Below are positions 9,549 to 18,961 of a stretch of 64,000 nt of DNA, piece by piece. The stretch covers positions 1 to 64,000 of the forward strand of contig CAZMNY010000042.1 in assembly GCA_964567745.1 (NCBI GenBank), given 5' to 3'. The stretch is from CAZMNY01 sp964567745. Lineage in GTDB: Bacteria; Planctomycetota; Planctomycetia; Pirellulales; Pirellulaceae. Below the pieces are notes generated by a model that worked only from the letters and a program-made list of their open reading frames with translations, ran no database searches and was not told the origin of the DNA. Position 1 is the stretch's first letter. Every line of letters starts with the position of its first letter. The translations under genes and the position numbers were made by a program.

Positions 9549-10575
9549 CGTTCGTCAGCTCATCTTCCTTGGCTGGAGTCGTGGCGATCAGTCGGTCAAT
9601 GATATCGTCGGCGGTGACGCCTTCGCTTTCGGCCGCAAAGTTAACGACCAGTCGGTGACGCAGGACCGGTTTGGCCAAGGCGGCGACGTCGTCGGTGGAA
9701 ACGTGAGTTCGGCCGTGCAGCAAGGCACGCGCTTTTCCGCCGAGGATCAGGTTCTGGACTGCGCGAGGGCCAGCGCCCCAGGCCACCATGTCCGTGACAA
9801 ACTCCGGCGCGCCGGGACTTTTCACTCGCGTCTGACGCACAAGCGACAAGGCGTATCGAATCACATGTTGCGAGGCCGGCACGTCGCGGACGATCTTCTG
9901 CAGCTCCAGCACTTCCGCGCCCGTCATCACTCGCTCCACTTCGTCCGAAAACGCTTGCGTGGTTCGGCGAGCAATCTCCAACTCGTCCGCGAATGACGGA
10001 TAGTTGACGAAGATCTTGAACATGAACCGATCCTGTTGCGCTTCCGGCAACGGATACGTTCCCTCTTGCTCGATCGGGTTCTGTGTCGCCAAAACGAAAA
10101 AGGGATCGGCCAAGGCGTGTCGTACGCGTCCGACCGTCACTTGCCGCTCCTGCATCGCCTCGAGCAGCGACGACTGAGTCTTCGGCGGCGTTCGGTTGAT
10201 TTCGTCTGCCAGGATGATGTTCGAGAAAACGGGACCCTCGAGGAAACGGCGTTCACGGGCACCGGTGGTCTTGTTTTCTTCAATGATCTCGGTGCCGGTA
10301 ATATCCGCCGGCATCAAGTCGGGCGTGAATTGGATTCGGCTGAAAGAGAGATCGAGAGTCCTGGCGAGCGTGCTGATCATCAAGGTCTTCGCCAAACCGG
10401 GAACGCCCTCAAACAGGCAGTGGCCTCTGGCAAACAAGGAGATCAACAATTCCTCAACCACGTGGTGTTGGCCAACAATCACCCGGGCCAGCTGATCGGA
10501 GATCTTTTCACGGGCTTCGCCCAGTTTGCGTACCGCATTCTCGTCCAAGGGCTTCGTGCCATTATCGTCGGCCAT
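9517..10575 (-). CDS. moxR: MoxR family AAA+ ATPase
   Basis: 352 residues, normal for MoxR. Walker A is GVPGLAKT at residues 57-64 and Walker B is IILADEINR at about 120-128. Sensor 1 (VLATQNPIEQEGTYPLPEAQ) and the C-terminal lid (GAGPRAVQNLILGGKARAL) are intact. MoxR ATPases are chaperone-like and act on VWA-domain client proteins; three VWA or VWA-like products are encoded directly downstream. It is the first gene of the minus-strand operon that runs to the left window edge. No SD motif is obvious before the ATG. Confidence 0.95.
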   Translation of the reverse strand: MADDNGTKPLDENAVRKLGEAREKISDQLARVIVGQHHVVEELLISLFARGHCLFEGVPGLAKTLMISTLARTLDLSFSRIQFTPDLMPADITGTEIIEENKTTGARERRFLEGPVFSNIILADEINRTPPKTQSSLLEAMQERQVTVGRVRHALADPFFVLATQNPIEQEGTYPLPEAQQDRFMFKIFVNYPSFADELEIARRTTQAFSDEVERVMTGAEVLELQKIVRDVPASQHVIRYALSLVRQTRVKSPGAPEFVTDMVAWGAGPRAVQNLILGGKARALLHGRTHVSTDDVAALAKPVLRHRLVVNFAAESEGVTADDIIDRLIATTPAKEDELTNDARFQKIFAS

Positions 10576-10920
10576 TCAATTTCCCCTAAAATGGGCTCAA
10601 TGCCCGCTGTCGGCGGGTGGTTTGTTTCGTTGTGAATTCGCGATTCGTCCGACTCGTTGCACGTCCGGACACTTCTTCCAGCGTAATCAAAATCAGGAGC
10701 TGGCGGGCATTCAGGACGAGCCCTCATCCCACAAAACACCTGGGATTCCGCAACGACTCGTAAAAGATACTTCCAGGCAGCCAATTTGACCAGATTTCGC
10801 AGCCGTTATCTTCCTAGTGACCTGCGAATTCTTCGCGAGTTGCCTAGTTTGCCGCTTGTGACGAAGGGGCAGGCAGGGCCGACGTGTGCGAAACAGTCTC
10901 GATCCAGCTGCGCGTCAGGG
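10576..10920. other. Upstream region of the moxR operon
   Basis: About 345 bases between the end of the hemolysin III gene and the moxR start, both on the minus strand. It should contain the moxR operon promoter, but I cannot point to a convincing -35/-10 pair. No gene, tandem repeat or strong hairpin is visible. Confidence 0.4.
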
Positions 10921-11592
10921 CTAAGCTGGCGCCACATAGAGCCGGATGGCAAAGAAATGGCAGCTGCTGCCTGCGATCACGAACAGGTGCCAGAGCGCAT
11001 GAAAGTGCCGCACTCGATTGTCGAAGATCAAAAACGCCGTCCCCAAGGTGTAGCAGAGCCCCCCAATAAGCATGAGCCAGAGAGCCGTATCGGGGACGAT
11101 GCCAACCAAAGAAGGCGCCGTGGCGATCGGCATCCATCCCAACGCGATGTAGATCCAGATCGCGACTCGGTTCACGCGGTGGGCGAGAAAGACCTTCGAA
11201 ATGCATCCAAAAAGCGCAATGGCCCACATCAGAGCCAGGAACAGCCCCCAGGGAACGGTTCGCAAGTAGGCCAGGGAGAAGGGCGTAAAGGTGGCGACGA
11301 TCAGCAGGTAAATGCATCCTTGATCGAGTGTGCGGAAGAAGTGTTTGAGTTTTCGATCGGAACAGATGTGCGACAGGGTCGACATCGCGTAGACCGCCAT
11401 CAAACAAGCCGCGTAGATCAGACAGCCGACCACCCGCCAAGCGTCGCCTTTGCCGAGCACACAGATGGTCAGGGCGGCCGCAGCCAGGATGCTTAACAAG
11501 AACCCCAGGCCGTGGGTCAATGTGTTGGCCACCTCTTCCGGATCCGTTTCCCAATCCGAAATGCGACCGAACCAGGTCTTCTCTTGATTCAC
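10921..11592 (-). CDS. Hemolysin III / PAQR family membrane protein
   Basis: 223 residues with seven hydrophobic segments. Family landmarks are all present: ANTLTHGLG near residue 22, STLSHICSD near residue 72, LDQGCIYLLIVATFTPF near 90, and the C-terminal HALWHLFVIAGSSCHFFA near 195. The His residues of the SxxxH and HxxxH motifs are the expected zinc ligands of PAQR-type proteins. Bacterial members (YqfA/HlyIII) are inner-membrane proteins of uncertain function, with possible ceramidase-like hydrolase activity; the name hemolysin reflects one early report. It lies 35 bp downstream of the large propeller gene and may be co-transcribed. Confidence 0.93.
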   Translation of the reverse strand: MNQEKTWFGRISDWETDPEEVANTLTHGLGFLLSILAAAALTICVLGKGDAWRVVGCLIYAACLMAVYAMSTLSHICSDRKLKHFFRTLDQGCIYLLIVATFTPFSLAYLRTVPWGLFLALMWAIALFGCISKVFLAHRVNRVAIWIYIALGWMPIATAPSLVGIVPDTALWLMLIGGLCYTLGTAFLIFDNRVRHFHALWHLFVIAGSSCHFFAIRLYVAPA

Positions 11593-11627
11593 TTGGCTTC
11601 GGGCTCCCGGTGCCGAATCATGAACGG

Positions 11628-14600
11628 CTAGCGAAATGGATTGCGTTGGCTAAACGGGTTGGCGGGCTCGTTATCCAGATCCGTCTGTTTGACTTCACGG
11701 GCGGGCGGCGAGTGAACGTGGGCCGGCGGAGCGGGAGACGCGGGTTCGTCGGTCAAACTCAAGTTGAACCTGCGATTGTGGATTGTAATCGCAACCGACT
11801 TTCGGTCGCGACCGACCGCGATGCGATACCGGCCAATTTGAGGAGTGGCGGCGGGCTCGAACAAAACGACTCGACCGTCCAGGCGATCCAGGACGAGCAT
11901 CGACGTTTGAATCGCTCCGGGATTTCGAGTCCGATCACGAATGTGCCGGAGGAAAACCAGCACCGGCGAATCGCTCGGTTGTTCTTCCGGCAAGCAGAAG
12001 AAGGCCAGGTCCGCGGCGTCCTTCCACAACAACTCGCCGCTCTTGGCGGAGATCGCGTAGAGCCGTCCGTAGAACGGTGGCGAAGCCGGAGGCGCGGACG
12101 TGATATAGACTTCTTTGGGTGCCGACGCCGGAACAGAAACTCCGACGTAGTACGCGTTCTCATCTCGAGTGATCAGCAACTCGCGCATTTTCGGATCGGC
12201 TTTGATCTGCGATTGCACGAGCACTTTTCCGCTTCGCAACGAGAGAGCTTCAAATTGTCCCGACTCGTCAACCGAAATGAACTCCTCGCCATCCACAACA
12301 CGCCCCAGCGAAACTCCATCGAAGCGGCGTTCGTAAAGATGCTTCTCTTCAACGATGTTGGTCAATCGGAGGACTTTTTGCGGAGGCTTATCGTCGCTCG
12401 CGGGAATGTCGTCCCACCAAAGCACGTTGGGACCTTGCATGGCGAGCCGGTATGCTCTGGATGGTGCCGAGCGGGTGCCCAGGGATTTGCCGTCTCGGGC
12501 GTCGAAAATGTGTGCGACATTGGAATTCGGCGTGAGCAAAACGATATGCCTGCCATCGCCCGTCAGCTCCGCGCCGGCCGGGCAATTGGTTCGCGACCAC
12601 ACGGTTTCGCCGCTGATCGGGTCGACGCAAACGAGTTCGCGGAGCCTCATGAAAGTCACCCCGCTCGCTGTGATTGGGCCGATCACTCCAACCTGATTCT
12701 TGTTTTGATCGACAGCGAATCCTCGTTTGACTCGCCAGGCATTCGTCGACGCCATCGCGGAAATCGTCGATCGCGACCGGTTCGCCTGCCCCAGTGGGAA
12801 AGCAAGGTTCTGCGTCCACATGACCGGGCCACCCAATTCGGTCGGGGCGCTCAACGCGTCGACGGCGTAGATATTGGGGCCAACGGAAACGACAGCCAAG
12901 TGCCCGAAGGTGCGGCCTTGCAACGTGATCGATGTATTCGTGAATAGTCGCGGTCGCTCTTTCAGAGTGACTTGTTGAAACTGCCCGCCGGTGTTGTCGG
13001 AAACGCGAATGATCGCCCGGTTCTGATCCAATTCCAACCGCAAACCGTTGAATTTTGGTCCGTCGACCGACGTCATTCGAAATGGATAGACCTTGTGATA
13101 ACTCTGAATGATTTGCCCGGACACTTCCGACGAGGCAATATCGGTGCGTCCGCGAGGCCAAGCGGTTTGAGGCGCCAAATAGGGAGCGAGACTTGAGTCC
13201 TTGAGGGCTCGCGCGAAGAACTCTTTGCCGTTGAGACCGTCCGCGACGATTGTGTCGGGGTAACGATCTCGCACTCGGCGGTACTGCACCGCAGCATCCG
13301 CGAGCCGTTCGCTCATTTGAATCACTTTTGCGAGCAGCCCTTCGGTTAGCGCGACTTGATCCGGGGTGCCCTTCTCAAGCACCTCCGACAACAGCAATTC
13401 CGCAGCCAAGTGTTGACCGCGTTCCGCGATATGGGCAGCCAGTTCGAGTCGAGCGGTATTGGCCGTTTCGTGCGGGCCAAACAGACTGACGAACCGCTTG
13501 AGCGAGGCGATGCCTTCCGATCTTGCGGTGGTTAATCGAGGCGGCAGCTGAACGTCCAGACGACGCTTGGCGGCGCCGCCGGTCGACAACAGCGTCTCGA
13601 TGCGAGTTTGAATCCAGCGCTCGCGCTGGACGCGGTGAATTGGGGAAATAACGTCGAGCGATTCGTCCTTGATGGAGAGCTGAGAAAGATAGGACTGCGG
13701 GAGCTCTGCTAGTTCGACCAACGCGTCAACGGCACGCTCATGATCGCCGGCCGCTTCATGACCGTTCGCCAATAATCGCAAGAGCGCCGCGCGGTCGGCT
13801 GTGGTGTCGATCAATTGCCGCAATTCCGCTTCGATTTGCTTTTGATCTTTGAAGTCGTGCGCGAGCGCTTCGAGCAACGTTTTCACCATCAAGCCGCGCA
13901 CTCGCCAGTCGTTCGGAGCGATCTTGGAGGTCTTACGAAGAGCGGCCAGCGCCTCTAAACGCTTGCCCTCTTGCAACAAGACCTCGCTCTTTCGCGACAG
14001 CGCCCAGGTATCGAGCGGGTCCTTTTTCAGACGGTTGTCAATCGATTTTTTCAACGGATCGATCTGATGAAATGACGAGACCCACTCGACTCCGGACGAG
14101 ATAATGCCGTCCTTAAACGCTATCAGGTTTCCCAACGGTTCTTGCGTTTCGACTCGGCTTGCGATCGATCCTTTCTTCAAGTCGATTTCGAGCAGCTCCC
14201 GTTTGGACGTCGGCAGAAAATAGCGGTCTTTGGTGCGGAATCCGCGACCGCTGGGCGTTGCCCCGCCCAAATCGATTGGCCTCGTCCAAATCGCCTTGCC
14301 AGCTTCGATGTCGAATGCGTTGACATTCTTTGACCCGACTGCGATCACCATGTTGTCGTAGACGCAGGCGACGTAAATGAGATCGTTTCGAGGCGCCGAC
14401 CAAACCCGGGAGCCGTCGAGCAGATCAAGGCAAAGCAAAACATCCGTTTCGACCGGCGTCAACACGATCTTGCCGTGTGCCGCGGTCACGGTTGCATCGA
14501 GCCACCGCTGGCTCAATGAACCCAATGCGGCTCGCGAACGCGACACGCGCGAACTCGATCCGCTGGGCGTTTGATATTGCCGTCCCCAGAGAAGCGATCG

Positions 14601-16256
14601 CGTCGCTAGATCGATCGCTACCACGGCGCCGGCGGAGGTTGGACAAATCAGCACGCCGTTCGAGTAGGTTGGGCTGGCGCCGGCGAGACGCCGTCGGGGA
14701 TCCGTGGCGATATCGCGATCTTCGACATGGGCCAGCTGCTGACGCCAGACGAGCTGTCCTGTGTCGGCGTCCAGCACAGCCAGTTGGATTTCACCCCGTT
14801 GTTCAAGCAATACATAGAGACGCCCATTAAGCGGCAACGGCGCGCCGAGGAAGAACGACTCAGCTAGTTCCGGCTCGTCCCAACCCTGACGACCTCCGAC
14901 GACCCAATGGATAGCGCCCTCGCGTTTGAGGTTCAGCGCCATCAGCTGATTGAAGGCTTTCGTTCCGTTTTGATCTATGGTCCGAATAATGCCGAGCGGC
15001 GACGAGAACGGCATGGCGTCGGACGACGCGTATCCCAATTCCGAGACAAAGAACACCAGGTTTTCTTGTGCCGCCAACTGCCCGTACAGCGAGTCCTGTA
15101 GAACTCGTTCGTGTAACTCGGTATGCCGCACCGAGCCGTTCTTCGTGATGACTTGGCTCTTCATCGCCGCCGAAGCTTGCTCGTCCGGCGTGTCGTCCCA
15201 AGGAAACTCCCAGATGCGTTTGCCGCTTGTGAAATCGATTGCCAACAATCGGCGAGCGCTCCGCATCAGCACCGTGTCTCCGACCGCCAACGGCGAGATC
15301 GTGGGAATCGTCGGGGAGGCCTGGACCTCGTTCTGACGGCGGATGTCGCGAAGAATGCGCTCGTCCTCGGGGTCGAATGAGACGTGCGTTCGCCATCGAT
15401 GGGCGACCAACGGCATGCCGCCTATTGAGGATGCATTCCGATCGGTGCCGCCGCGGTGCATGCCCCACTGAATGGCTGCGCTCTGGCGTAACTGGTTGGG
15501 ATCCCCAAAGTGTTCGTTAAGCCAAGCCAAGGGAGATTCGTTTTCGTTGAACAGACGAACGGGATCCGACCCGATCGCAATTTCTCGATTTGCTTGAGCA
15601 TCTCGAAAACTCCGCAATACTTCCTCCGCCCGCTCGGGCATGCCTGCCAATTGCAGACTCATTGCGCATAGCAAGGAAGCTTGCGGTTCGAATTGGCCAC
15701 CTGCCGGCGACTTGCGGACTCGATCGAAGAACATGGCGCTGGCAAATGGGCGACCTTCGTCCAGATGGCGCCGACCCAACACCATGCAAGCTTCGTGACC
15801 TGCCCGAGTGTGAAAGTACTTTCGCGTGACGTCATTGAGCAATCTGAAGTCTCGCCGCTCGACCGCTCGCTCGACCAGCCCTCGCGCGGCGCCGCCATAT
15901 TTCAATTCGAACAGGTCGCGGGCCGACTTAGGCAACTCGCCGATCCAGAGTTCAGCAAGCGACTTAATACTTCGCCTGGCTGTCGCATCGCCCTCGGTGT
16001 CGTAGAAGAAATCTTGGCCCGCCGAGTCGTCGTCGGGGCGTTCGTTAGCGACGAGAATCTCGCCTAACAACGAAATGGCGTCGGCGTATCGCGCTTCGTC
16101 AATGGCTTCTCGCGCTCGAATCAGGCGGATTTTCAGCGGTCTGGGCGCAGGCCGAAACAAGTTTTGGCCGCTAGAAATCTGGGCCGGCGCCAAAGCGCCC
16201 AGAAGGCAAATGAGCCAACAAGCGCCGCTCCGGACCAAAATGCCTTTCCTGCTCAT
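11628..16256 (-). CDS. Giant secreted TPR / PQQ-like beta-propeller protein
   Basis: 1542 residues when started at the ATG at 16256, which gives a signal peptide (SGACWLICLLGALAPAQISSG). The frame is open 53 codons further upstream, but that part looks non-coding. After the signal comes a helical TPR-like region, then PQQ-type propeller blades recognisable by a hydrophobic strand ending in a Trp-containing turn (AIDFTSGKRIWEF, VLDADTGQLVWRQQL, CLDLLDGSRVWS, FDIEAGKAIWTRP). A second helical/TPR region follows, near residues 780-1010, and then a second set of blades (CVDPISGETVWSR, AISAKSGELLWKD). The C-terminus is Pro-rich. Such proteins are common in planctomycete envelopes; function is unknown. 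It is divergent from the HU-like gene. Confidence 0.85.
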   Translation of the reverse strand: MSRKGILVRSGACWLICLLGALAPAQISSGQNLFRPAPRPLKIRLIRAREAIDEARYADAISLLGEILVANERPDDDSAGQDFFYDTEGDATARRSIKSLAELWIGELPKSARDLFELKYGGAARGLVERAVERRDFRLLNDVTRKYFHTRAGHEACMVLGRRHLDEGRPFASAMFFDRVRKSPAGGQFEPQASLLCAMSLQLAGMPERAEEVLRSFRDAQANREIAIGSDPVRLFNENESPLAWLNEHFGDPNQLRQSAAIQWGMHRGGTDRNASSIGGMPLVAHRWRTHVSFDPEDERILRDIRRQNEVQASPTIPTISPLAVGDTVLMRSARRLLAIDFTSGKRIWEFPWDDTPDEQASAAMKSQVITKNGSVRHTELHERVLQDSLYGQLAAQENLVFFVSELGYASSDAMPFSSPLGIIRTIDQNGTKAFNQLMALNLKREGAIHWVVGGRQGWDEPELAESFFLGAPLPLNGRLYVLLEQRGEIQLAVLDADTGQLVWRQQLAHVEDRDIATDPRRRLAGASPTYSNGVLICPTSAGAVVAIDLATRSLLWGRQYQTPSGSSSRVSRSRAALGSLSQRWLDATVTAAHGKIVLTPVETDVLLCLDLLDGSRVWSAPRNDLIYVACVYDNMVIAVGSKNVNAFDIEAGKAIWTRPIDLGGATPSGRGFRTKDRYFLPTSKRELLEIDLKKGSIASRVETQEPLGNLIAFKDGIISSGVEWVSSFHQIDPLKKSIDNRLKKDPLDTWALSRKSEVLLQEGKRLEALAALRKTSKIAPNDWRVRGLMVKTLLEALAHDFKDQKQIEAELRQLIDTTADRAALLRLLANGHEAAGDHERAVDALVELAELPQSYLSQLSIKDESLDVISPIHRVQRERWIQTRIETLLSTGGAAKRRLDVQLPPRLTTARSEGIASLKRFVSLFGPHETANTARLELAAHIAERGQHLAAELLLSEVLEKGTPDQVALTEGLLAKVIQMSERLADAAVQYRRVRDRYPDTIVADGLNGKEFFARALKDSSLAPYLAPQTAWPRGRTDIASSEVSGQIIQSYHKVYPFRMTSVDGPKFNGLRLELDQNRAIIRVSDNTGGQFQQVTLKERPRLFTNTSITLQGRTFGHLAVVSVGPNIYAVDALSAPTELGGPVMWTQNLAFPLGQANRSRSTISAMASTNAWRVKRGFAVDQNKNQVGVIGPITASGVTFMRLRELVCVDPISGETVWSRTNCPAGAELTGDGRHIVLLTPNSNVAHIFDARDGKSLGTRSAPSRAYRLAMQGPNVLWWDDIPASDDKPPQKVLRLTNIVEEKHLYERRFDGVSLGRVVDGEEFISVDESGQFEALSLRSGKVLVQSQIKADPKMRELLITRDENAYYVGVSVPASAPKEVYITSAPPASPPFYGRLYAISAKSGELLWKDAADLAFFCLPEEQPSDSPVLVFLRHIRDRTRNPGAIQTSMLVLDRLDGRVVLFEPAATPQIGRYRIAVGRDRKSVAITIHNRRFNLSLTDEPASPAPPAHVHSPPAREVKQTDLDNEPANPFSQRNPFR

Positions 16257-16657
16257 TGCCTTGGCCTCGCAGGCGGATTCGAGCCGAACTCGATCGGCCG
16301 CCAATAGAGTGTAAGTGATTGCTCGGTAAGATCTTATTCTCTTCGCCCCAATGGGGCAAACCGAGTATTTTACCCGGTTCAGTTTAACTTCGCCGCTGGT
16401 GGCAAAAGCCGCCAAGGCCTCGTCGGATTCTACGTTGCAAACCCAAACCGACCGGCGTCAATCACTGGCATTCGCGTTTCGTATTCGCGATTGGCCCCCG
16501 TTTTTCCTGGGTTTTTCGGCAAAGTCGGCTTGCAATTCTGAAGTCAATCGGTCTAATCAGCTTCCCAATGAGGGACAACTTGTAACGGTTGTATCGCAAA
16601 AGACGTCGTTTTTAGACAGATTTGACACGCAGTGCCCTAGCATGGAGGGGGAACACA

Positions 16658-16981
16658 ATGGCCAAAGCAGCAGCAAAGAAGCCGCTTACCAAGACCCAGA
16701 TTTTCGCGAATATTTCGGAAGCCACAGGGCTCTCAAAGAAAGACGTCGCGGCCGTTTTCGACGCAATGACCGATGAAATCCGCAGTTCGTTGGCAAAACG
16801 CGGACCCCGCGCTTTCACGCTGCCAGGTCTCTGCAAGATCCTCGTGCATCACAAGAAAGCCCGCCCGGCCCGTGAAGGCCGCAACCCGCAAACGGGCGAA
16901 ACGATGATGTTCGCCGCCAAACCAGCTTGTGACGTCGTCAAAGTGCGACCGCTCAAAGCACTCAAAGACATGATTGTCTAA
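16658..16981 (+). CDS. HU-like nucleoid DNA-binding protein
   Basis: 107 residues from the ATG at 16658, which has a strong SD (ggaggggg, 16644-16651) 6 bases upstream; an in-frame start 12 codons earlier is less likely. The product opens with a Lys/Ala-rich extension (MAKAAAKKPLTK) before the HU/IHF fold: helical dimer half (IFANISEATGLSKKDVAAVF), then the beta-arm region (FTLPGLCKILVHHKKARPAR, then GRNPQTGE) and a C-terminal helix. The NPQTGE turn at the arm tip is typical of HU/IHF, where the Pro intercalates into bent DNA. It ends with a rho-independent terminator and appears monocistronic. Function as a chromosome-organising protein is inferred from family. Confidence 0.95.
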   Translation: MAKAAAKKPLTKTQIFANISEATGLSKKDVAAVFDAMTDEIRSSLAKRGPRAFTLPGLCKILVHHKKARPAREGRNPQTGETMMFAAKPACDVVKVRPLKALKDMIV

Positions 16982-17020
16982 GCGAGCCCCCTTCGCTGCT
17001 CAACTCGTGACCAAATTGAA

Positions 17021-17051
17021 AACGCTCGCCAGATCGGCGAGCGTTTTTTTT
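17021..17051 (+). terminator. Rho-independent terminator of the HU-like gene
   Basis: A perfect 10-bp stem (aacgctcgcc / ggcgagcgtt) with a 5-base loop (agatc), running into eight T residues (17044-17051). It starts 40 bp after the HU-like stop codon. Confidence 0.93.
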
Positions 17052-17159
17052 GGCTATCTATGAGGGGGGCTGTGCAGATGAGGGAATCATGCGAATGAGT
17101 CGCCTGGCAGCAATTGGACGTCTCCGACCGCTTCCCTTCTTTGCAAGCTCGCGTTCGAG

Positions 17160-17642
17160 CTAGCTGCTCCTGCGATCGACGCGTCCGTAGTCCGGCAGAA
17201 TCGGCTTTCGTGTGTATTCGAAGATGAGCGACGTCTCCAGATGGGCCATGTTACGCCGAGATGTCAGTGTCTCGTCGACCAGCTTGCGCAAGTGGTCGAC
17301 GTTCTTGACCGCAACGTGAATCAAGGCGTCGAGTGCTCCGGCCACCAGGTATACCGCGACAACCTCGCGCACCTCCAGCAACTCTTGTCTCAGTCGATCA
17401 AACGAGATTTCGGCGTGTTGCGTCAGTCGCACGCTAATCATCGCTTGGATGCCGACATTGAGCGCCTTCGGATCAACGTCGGCGTGAATACCTCGAATGG
17501 CGCCGATGTGCCGCAAACGGCGAACTCGGTCGAGACACGTTGAAGGCGAAATGCCGATTTCCGCTGCGAGATCCTTGTTCGACACTCGGCCATCGCTCTG
17601 CATTGCCGCCAGAATCCCGTGGTCGATTCGGTCCAGGTTCAT
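17160..17642 (-). CDS. Lrp/AsnC family transcriptional regulator
   Basis: 160 residues, the standard Lrp length. The N-terminal winged helix-turn-helix starts right away (LDRIDHGILAAMQSDGRVS), with the recognition region in DLAAEIGISPSTCLDRVRRL, residues about 25-44. The ligand-binding RAM domain follows (VREVVAVYLVAGALDALIHV and the GALDALIHVAVKNVDHL turn). Lrp proteins sense amino acids or related metabolites and act as dimers or octamers. It is transcribed divergently from the haem-oxygenase-fold gene, with about 160 AT-rich bases and nested palindromes between them, so regulation of itself and that neighbour is likely. The branched-chain oxoacid operon 1.5 kb away is a further plausible target (inference). 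Confidence 0.94.
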   Translation of the reverse strand: MNLDRIDHGILAAMQSDGRVSNKDLAAEIGISPSTCLDRVRRLRHIGAIRGIHADVDPKALNVGIQAMISVRLTQHAEISFDRLRQELLEVREVVAVYLVAGALDALIHVAVKNVDHLRKLVDETLTSRRNMAHLETSLIFEYTRKPILPDYGRVDRRSS

Positions 17643-17688
17643 TTTTTACTCGTTATTTAACCAATGTGCGAAATATCGATCTATTTCA

Positions 17689-17709
17689 GAATTTAATTCT
17701 AATTGAATT
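17689..17709. promoter_or_regulatory. Candidate Lrp/AsnC operator
   Basis: Two overlapping AT-rich palindromes lie between the divergent Lrp-type and haem-oxygenase-fold genes: gaatt-t-aattc at 17689-17699 (perfect), and aattc-taatt-gaatt at 17695-17709 (perfect arms). They lie 47-67 bp upstream of the regulator start. Lrp-type proteins bind AT-rich imperfect palindromes, so an operator role is a reasonable inference. Confidence 0.5.
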
Positions 17710-17805
17710 GTTCACAGTTGTATATCCGAATACAGTTCTGGTATCGATCGGAATTTATGCAGTGCTAGGTAATCGTCTCACTGGGACCCAAGAAGGAGAA
17801 GTCGA

Positions 17806-18831
17806 ATGTCGAACTTCGTTCAGATGCCCCTGGAAACACCGGCTGTCGAATTGTTCCAACGAGTAGGGATTTTTCAAGATCTCGCCCGAGTTCCCAACCA
17901 TCTCAAGTTGTTTGTTGAGCAAGCCGAAGATGTGTTGTCCAAAGTTCGCTCGATGATCAGCGTGGGCAGCTTGCCTGAACACCGAGGGATCGAGTTTCAA
18001 CAACTCTTGGTCGACGTTTGTGCTCGAGTGCTTTGTCACCCGATTGTGGAGAACAATCGATACTTGGCTCGATTCTCCCAAGGTGTAACTGAAGCTCAAG
18101 CGCGACACGAGTGCCAGCAGTTTTCGGTTTTTGCACTTCAGTTTGACGTCGCTCAGGCCAAATTGGTTTCCAATGCGCCGACCGAAGAGGCGTATACCGA
18201 GCGATTACAGGTCTTGCTCAACGAAAAGGGGATTCCCTTCAAGGATGGATTTGACGGCGAATTGACCGGGCAATGGAATTCCGGCACGGTCCATTTCACT
18301 TGGATGCGGAACATGGCTGGCGGCCTGGGGCTCGGCTTCAAGGAACTGGGCAAGGTCTGGATCGGTCTGCCAGGCACGCGCGCGTTTGTCTCAGCGACGT
18401 TCGACTACTACGCGAACACCGACCAATCGATCGCCAGTGGAGCATCGTTTGCCATCGAAAACTGGGCCGCAAATTCGCTTTGGAAGCCTTGGATCGAAGG
18501 CATGGAAATCTTCAATCGAGGTCATGAGAAGCAAGTCGATTTGGGGTATTTGCGATATCACGACATGGAAGAGCAACACCACTCGCAAGCCACGCTGGAC
18601 GAGTTGTTGGAAAACTTCGTGGAGCCTTGGTTCGACGCGGACCGATTCTTAAATGGCGCCGAGGACATGCTCAATGACGGCGTGTTGCCGTATTACAAGT
18701 CTCAACTGGCAACTCTGCCGGACAAAGACGAGTCATGGCCAAGCGAAGCCACCTCACCCCGCTCGTTTGAGCTCGATGATCTGGCTAGAATCGCGGGCGC
18801 AGAGAACGTTCAACATTATTCTACTGATTGA
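17806..18831 (+). CDS. Haem-oxygenase-fold, probable diiron oxidase-like protein
   Basis: 341 residues, no signal peptide or membrane segment. I do not recognise a named family, but the spacing of polar residues matches haem-oxygenase-like diiron oxidases (CADD, UndA, PqqC fold). Glu218 lies in AIENWAANSLWK, and 34 residues later the motif HDMEEQHH gives His252-x3-Glu256-x2-His259. In CADD the corresponding ligands are Glu142, His174, Asp178 and His181. The N-terminal pair of ligands is not obvious to me. Family knowledge would suggest O2-dependent oxidation of an amino-acid- or fatty-acid-like substrate. It is divergent from an Lrp/AsnC regulator, in line with an amino-acid-related role. A start further upstream is blocked by the operator region. 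Confidence 0.6.
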   Translation: MSNFVQMPLETPAVELFQRVGIFQDLARVPNHLKLFVEQAEDVLSKVRSMISVGSLPEHRGIEFQQLLVDVCARVLCHPIVENNRYLARFSQGVTEAQARHECQQFSVFALQFDVAQAKLVSNAPTEEAYTERLQVLLNEKGIPFKDGFDGELTGQWNSGTVHFTWMRNMAGGLGLGFKELGKVWIGLPGTRAFVSATFDYYANTDQSIASGASFAIENWAANSLWKPWIEGMEIFNRGHEKQVDLGYLRYHDMEEQHHSQATLDELLENFVEPWFDADRFLNGAEDMLNDGVLPYYKSQLATLPDKDESWPSEATSPRSFELDDLARIAGAENVQHYSTD

Positions 18832-18853
18832 TGTCGATCGTTCAAAAAATGGC

Positions 18854-18961
18854 CTAGTGCCGCGTTACGCCTTAGTTTTAGGGTGGCGCACCCGATTCGC
18901 CGTGGCGGGCGTTGACCAAACGAATTGTCGATCCCAATTCCAAGCTGTAACGCAGCACTAG
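18854..18961. mobile_element. Miniature inverted-repeat element, type A, copy 1
   Basis: 108-bp element with 15-bp terminal inverted repeats (ctagtgccgcgttac / gtaacgcagcactag, one mismatch). A near-identical copy in opposite orientation lies at 56209-56316, differing at only about two positions. It codes for nothing recognisable and its right end (CTAG) is shared with the next element. It lies 22 bp after the haem-oxygenase-fold gene and might also act as a hairpin terminator. Confidence 0.85.

Noticed and set aside
11520..12947. Open frame of 475 codons on the plus strand
   Set aside because: Antisense to the large propeller gene, where blade motifs are evident on the other strand.
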